Counted from the first letter of the stretch, positions 21,578 through 30,439 are shown. The stretch is DNA of 31,314 bases from Erysipelotrichaceae bacterium (GCA_021442745.1 JABUSI010000028.1:1-31314); one strand, 5' to 3'. Program-made: numbers and translations. The notes: a model not told the origin generated them from the letters alone.

Positions 21578-22792
21578 ATGAAGGATTTGGAAGTATTACA
21601 AGCGATAGAAGCAGAAGAAAACAGACAACGTTACAACATCGAGCTGATTGCGTCAGAAAACTTTGTGTCTGATGACGTACGGGAAGCGGTTGGCAGTGTA
21701 TTGACGAACAAATATGCAGAAGGATATCCTTCCAAACGGTACTACGGCGGGTGCGCTTGCGTAGACGTTGTGGAAAACATTGCACGGGATCGGATGTGCA
21801 AACTGTTTGGTGCGGAACATGCGAATGTGCAGCCGCACTCCGGTTCACAGGCGAACATGGGTGTATACCAGGCAATCTTACAGCCGGGTGATGTGGTTAT
21901 GGGTATGGATCTGGCTGCCGGAGGACATCTGACGCATGGTCATAAGATGAGTTTTTCCGGGCAGACGTATGAATTCCACGGATATGGCGTAAACAAGGAA
22001 ACAGAAATGATTGACTATGACGAAGTACGGAGAATGGCTCATGAATTGCATCCGAAACTGATTGTAGCGGGTGCCAGTGCGTATGCCAGGGAAATCCGGT
22101 TTGACTTGTTTAAGGAAATCTGTGATGAAGTAGGTGCGTACTTTATGGTGGATATGGCACACATTGCCGGTCTGGTAGCGTGCGGGGAACATATGAGCCC
22201 GGTTCCGTATGCGGATTTTGTCACTACGACAACGCATAAGACGTTGCGCGGTCCTCGCGGAGGAGCCATTCTGTGTAAGAAGGAATTTGCGGAAGTACTG
22301 GATAAGAAGATTTTCCCTGGTATTCAGGGTGGTCCTCTGATGCATGTAATTGCCGGTAAGGCGGTATGTTTCGGAGAAGCGTTACAGCCGGAATTCAAGG
22401 AATATGCTCACCAGATCGTATTGAATGCGAAGGAACTGGCGAAAACTCTGGAAGAAGAAGGTTTCCGGTTAGTCAGCGGCGGTACCGATAACCATATGGT
22501 ACTGGTGGATACGAAGTCTGTCGGATTAACGGGTAAAAAGGCAGAAACGTTACTGGATCTGGTTGGTATTACCTGCAACAAAAATGCGATTCCGTTTGAT
22601 ACCGAAAAGCCGTACTATACCAGCGGTATTCGTGTCGGTACTCCGGCAATGACGACCAAGGGATATAAGGAAGCCGAATTCCGTCAGGTGGGATTATGGA
22701 TTTCCGAAGTCTTGCACAATCCGGAAAATGAAGAAATATTGGAAAAAGTACGGAAGGAAGTCCGTGACTTTACCACCAATTTTCATAAATAA
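21578..22792 (+). CDS. glyA: Serine hydroxymethyltransferase
   Basis: This PLP enzyme interconverts serine and glycine and charges tetrahydrofolate with a one-carbon unit. It has 404 aa. Visible motifs are IELIASENFVS near the N-terminus, NKYAEGYPSKRYYGG, QPHSGSQAN, the PLP-lysine segment TTTHKTLRGPRGG, and TSGIRVGTPAMTTKG near the C-terminus. The ribosome site is AAGGAGACA (21566-21574). It lies between sua5 and upp, as in Bacillus subtilis. GAA is used almost exclusively for Glu, typical of the highly expressed genes here. Confidence 0.97.
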   Translation: MKDLEVLQAIEAEENRQRYNIELIASENFVSDDVREAVGSVLTNKYAEGYPSKRYYGGCACVDVVENIARDRMCKLFGAEHANVQPHSGSQANMGVYQAILQPGDVVMGMDLAAGGHLTHGHKMSFSGQTYEFHGYGVNKETEMIDYDEVRRMAHELHPKLIVAGASAYAREIRFDLFKEICDEVGAYFMVDMAHIAGLVACGEHMSPVPYADFVTTTTHKTLRGPRGGAILCKKEFAEVLDKKIFPGIQGGPLMHVIAGKAVCFGEALQPEFKEYAHQIVLNAKELAKTLEEEGFRLVSGGTDNHMVLVDTKSVGLTGKKAETLLDLVGITCNKNAIPFDTEKPYYTSGIRVGTPAMTTKGYKEAEFRQVGLWISEVLHNPENEEILEKVRKEVRDFTTNFHK

Positions 22793-22807
22793 ACAAAGGA
22801 GAACGTT

Positions 22808-23428
22808 ATGTTAACTGTATTAAATCATCCATTGATTACTCATAAGCTGACGATTATGAGAAACGAAGCAACGTCTACCAAGGATTTCCGTCAGAATCTG
22901 GATGAAATTGCCGGATTGATGGCGTATGAAGTAACCCGTGATTTGCCGATCAAGCGGGTAAAGGTGAAGACGCCGATCTGTGAAACGGAACAGAACCAGA
23001 TTTCCAAGGATGTCGTATTGGTTCCGATTCTGCGTGCCGGATTGGGTATGGTAAACGGTATTCTGAATCTGATTCCTACGGCTAAGGTTGGTCATGTCGG
23101 ATTGTATCGTGATGAAGAAACACTGGAACCGCATGAATATTTCGGTAAGTATCCGAAGAATCTGGCAGATGCGGTTGTTATGGTTGTGGACCCGATGCTA
23201 GCTACCGGCGGTTCTGCGGAAGCAGCTATCAATATGGTAAAAGCCCGTGGCGCAAAACAGATTAAACTGGTTTGTCTGGTAGGTGTTCCGGAAGGTGTCA
23301 AGAGAATTGAAGCAGCTCATCCTGACGTTGATATTTATCTGGCAGCTTTGGATGAAAAGTTAAATGACATCGGTTATATCGTGCCTGGTTTAGGTGATGC
23401 GGGAGACCGTATTTTTGGCACAAAATAA
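22808..23428 (+). CDS. upp: Uracil phosphoribosyltransferase
   Basis: The enzyme salvages uracil to UMP using PRPP. It has 206 aa, a normal length. Visible are VLNHPLITHKLTIMRNEATSTKDFR at the N-terminus, VPILRAGLGMV, the PRPP loop VVDPMLATGGSA and the uracil-binding C-terminus GYIVPGLGDAGDRIFGT. The ribosome site is AAAGGAGAA. The 3' end overlaps the likely start of the small atpZ-like gene, so salvage and ATP synthase genes appear to share a transcript. Confidence 0.97.
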   Translation: MLTVLNHPLITHKLTIMRNEATSTKDFRQNLDEIAGLMAYEVTRDLPIKRVKVKTPICETEQNQISKDVVLVPILRAGLGMVNGILNLIPTAKVGHVGLYRDEETLEPHEYFGKYPKNLADAVVMVVDPMLATGGSAEAAINMVKARGAKQIKLVCLVGVPEGVKRIEAAHPDVDIYLAALDEKLNDIGYIVPGLGDAGDRIFGTK

Positions 23429-23618
23429 GAAAAACAGAAGTGTTGTAATCCAGTGTTTACAATTGGGGTATACCATAGTGTTAACTCTGCTTGCGGGGTT
23501 GGGACTCGGGTATCTTCTGGATAAACAGCTGGAAACGGCTCCGGTCTTTCTGATTATCGGATTACTGATCGGGGTTGTTCTGGTATTTCTGTACCTGTAC
23601 AACATGACAAAGGAGTGA
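23415..23618 (+). CDS. AtpZ-like F0F1-ATPase accessory membrane protein
   Basis: This 67-aa protein has two membrane segments (QCLQLGYTIVLTLLAGLGLGYLLD and VFLIIGLLIGVVLVFLYLY) separated by KQLETAP. That matches the AtpZ/ATPase_gene1 family, usually first in atp operons and linked to assembly or Mg2+ handling. The start is uncertain. I favour the TTG at 23415, with GGGAG at 23401-23405; an ATG at 23397 (or the adjacent GTG at 23394) is also in frame but has a poor ribosome site. Either start lies inside the upp 3' end. The next gene begins 4 nt after its stop. Confidence 0.75.
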   Translation: MAQNKKNRSVVIQCLQLGYTIVLTLLAGLGLGYLLDKQLETAPVFLIIGLLIGVVLVFLYLYNMTKE

Positions 23619-23622
23619 TTGC

Positions 23623-23994
23623 ATGGGGTTACTGGATGACTTCATGAAAGAGAATTTTAAAAAATCAGGAATAGCTGCAGCGGTACTTGCGATAGTTTGC
23701 CTGCCGTTTCACTGGCAGTGGTCGGTCGGCTTTCTGACGGGAACCGTAGCGATTGTGTTCAACCATATCTTATTGGCAGCGAATATGACAATGGTAGTGG
23801 TGAAGGAACAGATGAACATCGGGAAGTTTGTGTTTTTCTTCTTTCTGCGGATGGGGTTCTTGGCAATTCCGCTGATATTTGCTATTCTATATCCGCATGT
23901 CTGTAACGTGTATACGACGGCGATTGCGATGTTGCTGTCGAAGGCGTTGTATTATGCGGAGTCGTTTAAAAAACCGAAAGAAGGTGATTTGTAG
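23623..23994 (+). CDS. atpI: ATP synthase subunit I-like protein
   Basis: This 123-aa membrane protein has about four hydrophobic segments (GIAAAVLAIVCLPFHW, VGFLTGTVAIVFNHILLA, FVFFFFLRMGFLAIPLIFA and TTAIAMLLSKALYYAE). Its position between an AtpZ-like gene and atpB, plus size and topology, fit AtpI, a helper for c-ring assembly. Sequence identity in this family is low, so the call rests partly on context. The ribosome site AAAGGAGTGAT precedes the ATG at 23623. Confidence 0.78.
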   Translation: MGLLDDFMKENFKKSGIAAAVLAIVCLPFHWQWSVGFLTGTVAIVFNHILLAANMTMVVVKEQMNIGKFVFFFFLRMGFLAIPLIFAILYPHVCNVYTTAIAMLLSKALYYAESFKKPKEGDL

Positions 23995-23995
23995 G

Positions 23996-24679
23996 ATGGT
24001 AATAACAATTCAGCCGGAGGTATTCTCCATACTGATTGTTACCGGATTATTGATTTGTGTGGTATTGTATGCCGGCATGAAAATCAAACAATCAGATCCG
24101 GGCCAGGCACCGAAGGGAATTGTGGTATTAGCCTTATACCTGATTGAGTGGGCAGATAAGTTTACCGGAGATAACATGGGACAGCAGTTCGTAAAATCGT
24201 TCGGTCCGTATATCGGAACGATTGCGATGTATATCTTCTGCTGTAACATCAGCGGGTTGTTCGGATTACCGGCACCTACCAGTAATTTATCCGTTACTTT
24301 GGCGCTTGGATTGATTTCCTGGTGTATCATTCAGGGTGTTTCTCTCAAGAGCAACAAACTGAGCGGGTACGTCAAGGGTTTACTGGAACCGTTCGCAGTC
24401 ATGCTTCCGGTCAATATTTTCGGAAAAATCGCACCGTTGGTTTCCATGAGTATGCGTTTGTTCGGAAATATCCTGGTTGGGGGCGTACTGATGAGTCTGG
24501 TTTATTCGGCTACCGGGTTACTTGCCAATCTGATTTTTGCGAATTGCAAGTTTAACTTTATCGGACCGATTATCGCACCGGTTCTGCACGGATATTTTGA
24601 TCTGTTTGCAGGATTCATTCAGATGTTTATTTTTATTTCGTTGACGACGGTATTGGCCGGAAACGAAGTATCAGAGTAA
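23996..24679 (+). CDS. atpB: F0F1 ATP synthase subunit a
   Basis: This 227-aa membrane subunit provides the ion half-channels next to the c-ring. The essential Arg is in SMSMRLFGNILVGG, and the C-terminal helix FDLFAGFIQMFIFISLTTVLAGN carries the conserved Gln. About five or six membrane segments are visible. The ATG at 23996 is one base after the preceding stop; longer in-frame starts within atpI would add a basic leader unlike the family. It is followed by atpE after 18 nt. Confidence 0.94.
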   Translation: MVITIQPEVFSILIVTGLLICVVLYAGMKIKQSDPGQAPKGIVVLALYLIEWADKFTGDNMGQQFVKSFGPYIGTIAMYIFCCNISGLFGLPAPTSNLSVTLALGLISWCIIQGVSLKSNKLSGYVKGLLEPFAVMLPVNIFGKIAPLVSMSMRLFGNILVGGVLMSLVYSATGLLANLIFANCKFNFIGPIIAPVLHGYFDLFAGFIQMFIFISLTTVLAGNEVSE

Positions 24680-24697
24680 AAAAAGGAGAAATGAAAA

Positions 24698-24931
24698 ATG
24701 GAAAACTTAAGAATTTTTGTGCCGATTGGGGCAGGTTTAGCAGTTATGACAGGTTTGTTGACCGGTTTGGGTCAAGGTATGGCAGCTTCCAAGGCTGTTG
24801 AAGCCGTAGGTAAGAATCCGGAAGCTATGGATAAGATTCGTTCCACTCTGATTTTAGGGTGTGCGTTGGCAGAAACCTGTGCAATCTATGGTATGTTGAT
24901 TGCGTTCATTTTGATTTTCGCATTCAAATAA
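24698..24931 (+). CDS. atpE: F0F1 ATP synthase subunit c (sodium-binding signature)
   Basis: This 77-aa hairpin forms the rotating c-ring. Helix 1 is about 8-30, the polar loop is KNPEAMDK, and helix 2 is about 49-76. The ion-binding carboxylate is Glu59. Gln26 in helix 1 (GLGQGMAA), with Glu59-Thr60 and Tyr64 in helix 2 (AETCAIYG), matches the arrangement Gln32, Glu65-Ser66, Tyr70 that binds Na+ in Ilyobacter tartaricus. Proton-type c subunits lack this set. Na+ coupling is therefore likely, though Thr67 is replaced by Cys61. The ribosome site is AAAGGAGAAA. Confidence 0.95.
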   Translation: MENLRIFVPIGAGLAVMTGLLTGLGQGMAASKAVEAVGKNPEAMDKIRSTLILGCALAETCAIYGMLIAFILIFAFK

Positions 24932-24969
24932 ACCATGCGGGAATCCTTTTCAATTAGGAGGTGAATTGC

Positions 24970-25485
24970 ATGGAGATTACAGTTGATGTTGCGGGAAAAC
25001 TGTTTCCGAATATCTGGACGTTACTGGTTCAGTTAGCATCTACCGGTGTTCTTTTTGCGGTTATTGTAAAGTTCTTATGGAATCCGGGAAGAGAGTTCAT
25101 TGCGAAGAAAGCGGAATTAACGCAGCAGGAACTGACGGATGCCAGAAAACTGAAGGCAGAAGCAGAAAAGGATCGGAAAGAAGCAAAACTGCAATTGTCA
25201 AAAGCCGGTAATCAGGCAAAGGACATTGTGGAACGCGGCAAAGAAGAAGGAAAAATTATCAAAGAGGCAATCATTCGTGACGGACGGGAAGAAGCTGACC
25301 GGATGCTGCGGAGTGCCCGTGAAGAAATCTCATACGAAGAAATGAAGATGAGAAACAATATTCAGAAGGAAATCGTTGACGTAGCGATGATGGCTACGGA
25401 AAAACTGTTGACCGGACAGACTGACGAAGAAACCAACCGTGCATCCATTGAGTTCATGGTAAAGGAAATGAGCGGTAATGAATAG
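24970..25485 (+). CDS. atpF: F0F1 ATP synthase subunit b
   Basis: This 171-aa stator stalk has one N-terminal membrane helix (about 13-37, IWTLLVQLASTGVLFAVIVKFLW) and then a long charged coiled coil (AELTQQELTDARKLKAEAEKDRKEA onward). The ATG at 24970 is preceded by TTAGGAGGTGA (24955-24964); the GTG at 24961 overlaps that site and is rejected. The last 8 bases overlap atpH. Confidence 0.93.
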   Translation: MEITVDVAGKLFPNIWTLLVQLASTGVLFAVIVKFLWNPGREFIAKKAELTQQELTDARKLKAEAEKDRKEAKLQLSKAGNQAKDIVERGKEEGKIIKEAIIRDGREEADRMLRSAREEISYEEMKMRNNIQKEIVDVAMMATEKLLTGQTDEETNRASIEFMVKEMSGNE

Positions 25486-26014
25486 CGTCGCACAGAGATA
25501 TGCGGAAGCATTCTTTTCGCTTGCACAGGAAGAACAGTTGGTTGACGTATTGCAGGAAGAAATGCAGACCGTGAAAACGGTGTTTGTGCAGAATCCTTCC
25601 TTAGTACGTATTTTCGGTTATACAAAGATTTCCAAGGAAGAGAAGAAGGAACTGATTACGGATGCGTTTTCGAAGTGTCATCCGCATCTGTATCATTTCT
25701 TACTGTTGCTGGTGGATAAGGGAAGAATCGGCGCAATTGTGGAAATTGCGGATGTATTCCGTACCTTATGTAACCAATACAAGGGAGTTACGGAAGGGGT
25801 TGTGTATTCTCCGTACGTTATTTCCGCAGAAGATCTGGACAAGTTGCAGAATGCCGTTTCGAAAAACCTGGGCGTTACCGTGGAATTGAGGCAGAAGAAA
25901 GACGAAAGCCTGATTTCCGGGGTAAAGGTTGTGGTAGACGGTAAAGTAATTGATGGTTCCATGAAGAAGCAGTTAGAGACAATGCGATTGTCTTTGTTGA
26001 AAGAAAGCAGGTGA
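25478..26014 (+). CDS. atpH: F0F1 ATP synthase subunit delta
   Basis: This 178-aa subunit connects the b stalk to the top of F1. It opens with the family signature RYAEAFFSLAQEE and has the C-terminal segment VELRQKKDESLISGVKVVVDGKVIDGSMKKQLETMR. It overlaps atpF by 8 nt, and atpA follows 4 nt after its stop, so it is translationally coupled on both sides. Confidence 0.94.
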   Translation: MNSVAQRYAEAFFSLAQEEQLVDVLQEEMQTVKTVFVQNPSLVRIFGYTKISKEEKKELITDAFSKCHPHLYHFLLLLVDKGRIGAIVEIADVFRTLCNQYKGVTEGVVYSPYVISAEDLDKLQNAVSKNLGVTVELRQKKDESLISGVKVVVDGKVIDGSMKKQLETMRLSLLKESR

Positions 26015-26018
26015 GATT

Positions 26019-27539
26019 ATGGCGTTAAGACCTGAAGAAATCAGTGCGTTGATTAAAAATCAGATTAAACACTACGAAACCCGCATCGAGGCAAAGGATG
26101 TCGGATACGTTATCACCGTTGGTGACGGTATTGCCTTGGTACAGGGACTGGAAGATGCCATGGCGGGGGAATTGCTGTTGTTCCCTCATGATGTATACGG
26201 AATGGTAATGAACCTGGAAGAAGAACACGTCGGTGTTGTATTGCTGGGTTCCGATACCTTGATCAAAGAAGGCGACGAAGTAACCCGTACAAAACGTATC
26301 GTGGAAGTTCCGGTCGGGGATTGCATGATCGGTCGTGTCGTCAATGCGCTGGGACAAGCGATTGACGGTAAGGGTGAAATCGTTTCCGATACGTACCGTC
26401 CGATTGAACGTGTGGCTCCGGGGGTTATGACCCGTCAGGGCGTATGTCAGCCGGTGCAGACGGGATTGAAGAGCATTGACTCGATGATTCCGATCGGACG
26501 CGGACAACGGGAATTGATTATCGGTGACAGACAGACCGGTAAGACGGCAATTGCGATTGATACCATCATTAACCAGAAGGGTCAGAATATGTATTGTATC
26601 TACGTTGCCATCGGTCAGAAGGCATCTACGGTTGCCCAGATTGTGGAAAAACTGCGTGAACACGGTGCAATGGAATATACCACGGTAGTTGCCAGTACGG
26701 CATCCGAAATGGCACCGCTGCAGTATATTGCCCCATATGCCGGATGTGCAATGGGTGAAGAATGGATGGAACAAGGGAAGGATGTTCTGATTGTTTATGA
26801 TGATTTGAGTAAACATGCAGTAGCGTACCGTACCTTATCCTTATTGTTGCGTCGTCCGCCGGGACGAGAAGCGTACCCTGGTGACGTATTCTATCTGCAT
26901 TCCCGTTTGTTGGAACGGGCTGCAAAACTGTCTGATGAACTGGGTGGCGGTTCTTTGACGGCTTTGCCGATCATTGAAACGCTGGCAGGTGATATCTCTG
27001 CCTATATTCCTACCAACGTAATTTCCATTACGGACGGACAGATTTTCTTACAGACCGAATATTTCAACAGCGGTTTGCGTCCGGCTGTCGACAGTGGTCT
27101 GAGTGTATCGCGTGTCGGTTCTGCGGCACAGATCAAAGCGATGAAACAGGTATCCGGTTCTTTGAAACTGGAACTGGCACAATACCGTGAAATGTTGTCG
27201 TTTGCGCAATTCGGTTCCGATCTGGATGCGGCAACCAAGGCAACACTGGATCACGGCCAACGGCTGACGGAATTGTTGAAACAAGGTCAGTATTCACCGA
27301 TGGCAGTCGAAGATCAGGTCGTATCTTTGCTGGCTGCCAATAACCGGATGTTAAAGAATATTCCGGTTCATAAGGTTAAGGATTATGAAGCAGGCCTGCT
27401 GCGTTATATGAATGTACAGGAAAAAGAACTGATGGATCAGTTACGCGAAGAAAAAGCCTTGTCCGATACCTTGAAGACCAATCTGGTCCGTGCCATTGGG
27501 GCGTTTACAGAAACCTATACCGCAACGTCAGGTGATTAA
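26019..27539 (+). CDS. atpA: F0F1 ATP synthase subunit alpha
   Basis: This 506-aa non-catalytic nucleotide-binding subunit of F1 has the P-loop GDRQTGKT (169-176), LSLLLRRPPGREAYPGDVFYLHSRLLERAAKL, and ISITDGQIFLQTEYFNSGLRPA with the arginine finger region SVSRVGSAAQ. Length and order are standard. The ribosome site AGGTGA overlaps the end of atpH. A long antisense reading frame inside it is a shadow caused by codon bias. Confidence 0.97.
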   Translation: MALRPEEISALIKNQIKHYETRIEAKDVGYVITVGDGIALVQGLEDAMAGELLLFPHDVYGMVMNLEEEHVGVVLLGSDTLIKEGDEVTRTKRIVEVPVGDCMIGRVVNALGQAIDGKGEIVSDTYRPIERVAPGVMTRQGVCQPVQTGLKSIDSMIPIGRGQRELIIGDRQTGKTAIAIDTIINQKGQNMYCIYVAIGQKASTVAQIVEKLREHGAMEYTTVVASTASEMAPLQYIAPYAGCAMGEEWMEQGKDVLIVYDDLSKHAVAYRTLSLLLRRPPGREAYPGDVFYLHSRLLERAAKLSDELGGGSLTALPIIETLAGDISAYIPTNVISITDGQIFLQTEYFNSGLRPAVDSGLSVSRVGSAAQIKAMKQVSGSLKLELAQYREMLSFAQFGSDLDAATKATLDHGQRLTELLKQGQYSPMAVEDQVVSLLAANNRMLKNIPVHKVKDYEAGLLRYMNVQEKELMDQLREEKALSDTLKTNLVRAIGAFTETYTATSGD

Positions 27540-27541
27540 GT

Positions 27542-28375
27542 ATGGGACAGTCGAAACAAGCGATCAAACGCAGAATCCGTTCGGTTCAATCGACAATGAA
27601 GATTACCAACGCGATGGAACTGGTTGCGACGTCCAAATTGCAGAAGCAGAAAGGCCGGATGGAGAAGAACAAGGAATATGCGGACTTCCTGTATGAAACA
27701 ATGGCGAAAATCATGTCGGTTTATGAAGGAGAAGATAACATCTATCTTCAGCAACGTGATTTCGACAAGCCGTTGTATATCGTGTTTACGTCCGATACGG
27801 GACTTTGCGGAGGGTACAACTCCAATATGTTCCGGTATGTTCAGGAAATCGTTAACGAAACCGATCCGGTCATTATGGTCGGACTGAAGGGCGTCAACTG
27901 GATTTCCAAGCGGAATTACAACTGTGTTCATACGGAAATTGCGTTTGATAACGCAACACCGGTGGATACGGATTTACTGGCTAACAAAGCGATGGAATAT
28001 TACCGGAACGGGGAAGTGTCCAGAATCTGTATCCTGTATACGGAATTTGTGAATTCGGTTTCCTTTGAACCGAAAACCATGCAGCTGTTGCCGATGACAA
28101 AGCCGGAAGGGAAGGCATATAAGGAAATCTTATTTGAACCGAGCCCGAAGGAAATTCTGAATGAATTGATTCCGATGTACGTATGCAATATGACGTACAG
28201 TACGTTTATGCGGGCAAAGACGGCGGAACAGGCTTCCCGCAGAATGGCGATGGAAAACGCAACCGATAATGCTCAGGAGCTGACAGATAACCTGTTGCTG
28301 CAATACAACCAGGCACGGCAGGCAGCAATTACACAAGAAATTACGGAAATTGTTGCCGGTGCTGATGCTCTATAA
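27542..28375 (+). CDS. atpG: F0F1 ATP synthase subunit gamma
   Basis: This 277-aa central rotor shaft has the N-terminal helix KRRIRSVQSTMKITNAMELVATSKLQK and C-terminal helix FMRAKTAEQASRRMAMENATDNA...YNQARQAAITQEITEIVAGADAL, which form the coiled-coil axle. The middle Rossmann-like part contains FTSDTGLCGGYN. It begins 2 nt after the atpA stop and is slightly shorter than the usual 285-290 residues. Confidence 0.96.
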   Translation: MGQSKQAIKRRIRSVQSTMKITNAMELVATSKLQKQKGRMEKNKEYADFLYETMAKIMSVYEGEDNIYLQQRDFDKPLYIVFTSDTGLCGGYNSNMFRYVQEIVNETDPVIMVGLKGVNWISKRNYNCVHTEIAFDNATPVDTDLLANKAMEYYRNGEVSRICILYTEFVNSVSFEPKTMQLLPMTKPEGKAYKEILFEPSPKEILNELIPMYVCNMTYSTFMRAKTAEQASRRMAMENATDNAQELTDNLLLQYNQARQAAITQEITEIVAGADAL

Positions 28376-28387
28376 GGAGGGTATGAA

Positions 28388-29782
28388 ATGGGAAAAAATG
28401 TCGGAAAAGTCGTACAGGTCATCGGACCTGTCGTAGATATTAAATTCGATGATGTATTACCTGCATTGAACAATGCGGTAGAAATAACTGTTCAAGGAAA
28501 GAAAGTCGTAGTGGAAGTTGCTAACCACATCGGGGATGACCGTGTGCGCTGTATTTCCATGTCACCAACCGATGGTATGGTAAGAGGCATGGATGCGATT
28601 GACACGGAAGGACCGATCCGGGTACCGGTGGGTAAGGAAATCTTAGGACGTATGTTTAACGTGCTGGGAGACCCGATTGACGGATATGAAGAAATTCCTT
28701 CTTCCGTTAAGAGAGACCCGATTCATCGTCCGGCTCCTTCTTTTGAAGAACAGGAAACAAAATCAGAAATCCTGGAAACAGGTATCAAGGTCATTGACTT
28801 GTTATGCCCGTACGCAAAGGGTGGTAAAATCGGATTGTTCGGTGGTGCCGGTGTCGGTAAAACCGTTATTATCCAGGAATTGATCCACAACATTGCGACG
28901 GAACACAGCGGTTTGTCTGTTGTTGCCGGTGTCGGTGAACGTACGCGTGAAGGAAATGACTTGTATAATGAAATGAAAGAATCCGGTGTATTGGATAAGA
29001 CCGTACTGGTATATGGTCAGATGAACGAATCACCGGGTGCCCGTATGAGAGTTGCCTTGTCCGGATTGACAATGGCAGAACATTACCGTGATGAAGACGG
29101 ACAGGACGTGTTGTTGTTTATCGATAACATCTTCCGTTTTACGCAGGCCGGTTCGGAAGTATCCGCTCTGTTGGGCCGGATGCCTTCTGCCGTAGGATAT
29201 CAGCCGACTCTGGCGACGGAAATGGGTCAGTTGCAGGAACGGATTACTTCTACCAAGAGGGGTTCCATCACATCTATCCAGGCGATTTATGTGCCTGCGG
29301 ATGACTTGACAGACCCTGCTCCGGCAACGGCATTTACACACCTGGATGCGAAGACGGTTCTGGACCGTTCCATTGCATCCTTAGGTATTTACCCTGCCGT
29401 TCATCCGCTGGAATCTACCAGCCGGATGCTGGACCCGTTGATTGTCGGGGAAGAACATTACCGTGTAGCCCGCGGTGTTCAGCAGCTGTTGCAAAGATAT
29501 CAGGAATTGCAGGATATCATCGCCATCTTAGGTATGGATGAATTGTCCGAAGACGATAAGATTACGGTAAACCGTGCCCGTCGTGTACGGAACTTCCTGT
29601 CACAATCCTTTAACGTAGCGGAAAAGTTTACGGGTAATAAGGGACAATACGTACCGTTAAGTGAAAACATTCGTTCCTTTGCGGAAATATTGTCCGGAAA
29701 ATATGACAGTTTACCGGAACAGGCATTCATGTATGCCGGTGTGATTGAGGATGTCGTTGCGAAAGCAAAGACATTGGGTTAA
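28388..29782 (+). CDS. atpD: F0F1 ATP synthase subunit beta
   Basis: This 464-aa catalytic subunit of F1 has the P-loop GGAGVGKT at 152-159, the catalytic Glu in GVGERTREGNDLY, LLFIDNIFRFTQAGSEVSALLGRMPSAVGYQPTLA, and the DELSEDD motif near the C-terminus. The ribosome site is AAGGAGGGT. Its stop overlaps the atpC start by one base (TAATG). Confidence 0.98.
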   Translation: MGKNVGKVVQVIGPVVDIKFDDVLPALNNAVEITVQGKKVVVEVANHIGDDRVRCISMSPTDGMVRGMDAIDTEGPIRVPVGKEILGRMFNVLGDPIDGYEEIPSSVKRDPIHRPAPSFEEQETKSEILETGIKVIDLLCPYAKGGKIGLFGGAGVGKTVIIQELIHNIATEHSGLSVVAGVGERTREGNDLYNEMKESGVLDKTVLVYGQMNESPGARMRVALSGLTMAEHYRDEDGQDVLLFIDNIFRFTQAGSEVSALLGRMPSAVGYQPTLATEMGQLQERITSTKRGSITSIQAIYVPADDLTDPAPATAFTHLDAKTVLDRSIASLGIYPAVHPLESTSRMLDPLIVGEEHYRVARGVQQLLQRYQELQDIIAILGMDELSEDDKITVNRARRVRNFLSQSFNVAEKFTGNKGQYVPLSENIRSFAEILSGKYDSLPEQAFMYAGVIEDVVAKAKTLG

Positions 29783-30174
29783 TGATTACGGTTCACATGA
29801 TGACACCGCAGGGGTTATACCGTACGGTGGAAACGGATATTCTGAACGTGGACAGTACCGATGGCAGACGAGGAATCCTGACCAATCACGTACCGATTGT
29901 GTTGATGTTACGGGTTGGTTCCATTGCCACAAACGAGAACGGAGTTCGGAAGAACTATACCGTCAGCGGCGGCATGGTGTACTTCGAAGATAACGAAGCA
30001 CGGGTTTTATCCAGTGCGATTGAAGATTATGACGAGATTGACGTGGCTCGGGCATTGAGTGCCAAAGAACGGGCGGAACGTCGTCTGAAGGAACACAAAG
30101 ACGATCTGGATATCGCAAGAGCACAGGTTGCCCTGGCTCGGGCACTGAATCGGCTGCATGCCAAAGGAATGTAA
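29782..30174 (+). CDS. atpC: F0F1 ATP synthase subunit epsilon
   Basis: This 130-aa subunit has an N-terminal beta sandwich (TPQGLYRTVETDILNVDSTDGRRGILTNHVPIV) and C-terminal inhibitory helices (AKERAERRLKEHKDDLDIARAQVALARALNRL). It couples rotation to F1 and restrains ATP hydrolysis. It starts in the atpD stop and is the last ATP synthase gene; a DUF1146 gene follows 3 nt later. Confidence 0.95.
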   Translation: MITVHMMTPQGLYRTVETDILNVDSTDGRRGILTNHVPIVLMLRVGSIATNENGVRKNYTVSGGMVYFEDNEARVLSSAIEDYDEIDVARALSAKERAERRLKEHKDDLDIARAQVALARALNRLHAKGM

Positions 30175-30177
30175 TTC

Positions 30178-30375
30178 ATGGTGGAGGAAGTAACACGGTT
30201 TGTAACGTATCTGCTGTGCTTTGCGCTTTCGTTTTACGCGCTGAGTTCAGTCGATTACAACCGGTTTATCCGTCTGGGGAAAACCACGCAGGCACAGGTA
30301 TTGCACGTTCTGCTGTCTCTGGCATTGGGATATCTTGTCGCAAGCTTTCTTTTGCAGATGAAACTATCACTGTAA
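30178..30375 (+). CDS. DUF1146 family small membrane protein (YwzB-like)
   Basis: This 65-aa protein has two membrane segments (FVTYLLCFALSFYALSSV and VLHVLLSLALGYLVASFLL) around a basic loop with NRFIRLGKTTQAQ. The pattern and its place directly after atpC match the DUF1146/YwzB family, which sits there in many Bacillota. Its function is unknown; constant linkage suggests an ATP synthase or envelope role. The stop codon's last base begins the following terminator stem. Confidence 0.82.
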   Translation: MVEEVTRFVTYLLCFALSFYALSSVDYNRFIRLGKTTQAQVLHVLLSLALGYLVASFLLQMKLSL

Positions 30376-30402
30376 ACCTCACAACGACTGTGAGGTTTTT
30401 TC
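30375..30402 (+). terminator. Rho-independent terminator of the atp operon
   Basis: A perfect 9-bp stem, AACCTCACA / TGTGAGGTT (30375-30383, 30389-30397), with an ACGAC loop is followed by TTTTCT. This is the first clear terminator after sua5. Confidence 0.85.
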
Positions 30403-30412
30403 TATGGTTTCA

Positions 30413-30421
30413 TGGTATAAT
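30413..30421 (+). promoter_or_regulatory. Extended -10 promoter of the glycosyltransferase gene
   Basis: TGGTATAAT provides both the TGn extension and a consensus -10 (TATAAT, 30416-30421). No convincing -35 is present at 16-18 nt, which suits an extended -10 promoter. The start near 30428 is 12 nt before the ATG. Confidence 0.6.
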
Positions 30422-30439
30422 CGTTTGTGAGGTGTTAGC

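Noticed and set aside
23879..23995. 39-residue N-terminal extension of AtpB
   Set aside because: The extension is read out of frame from the atpI 3' end, is rich in Arg and Cys and does not resemble subunit a. The ATG at 23996 directly follows the atpI stop.
26025..26816. Antisense reading frame of 263 codons inside atpA
   Set aside because: It is the mirror of a strongly biased coding strand. It has no ribosome site or recognisable domain and would overlap an essential gene completely. The same applies to the antisense frame at 8072-8761 and others.
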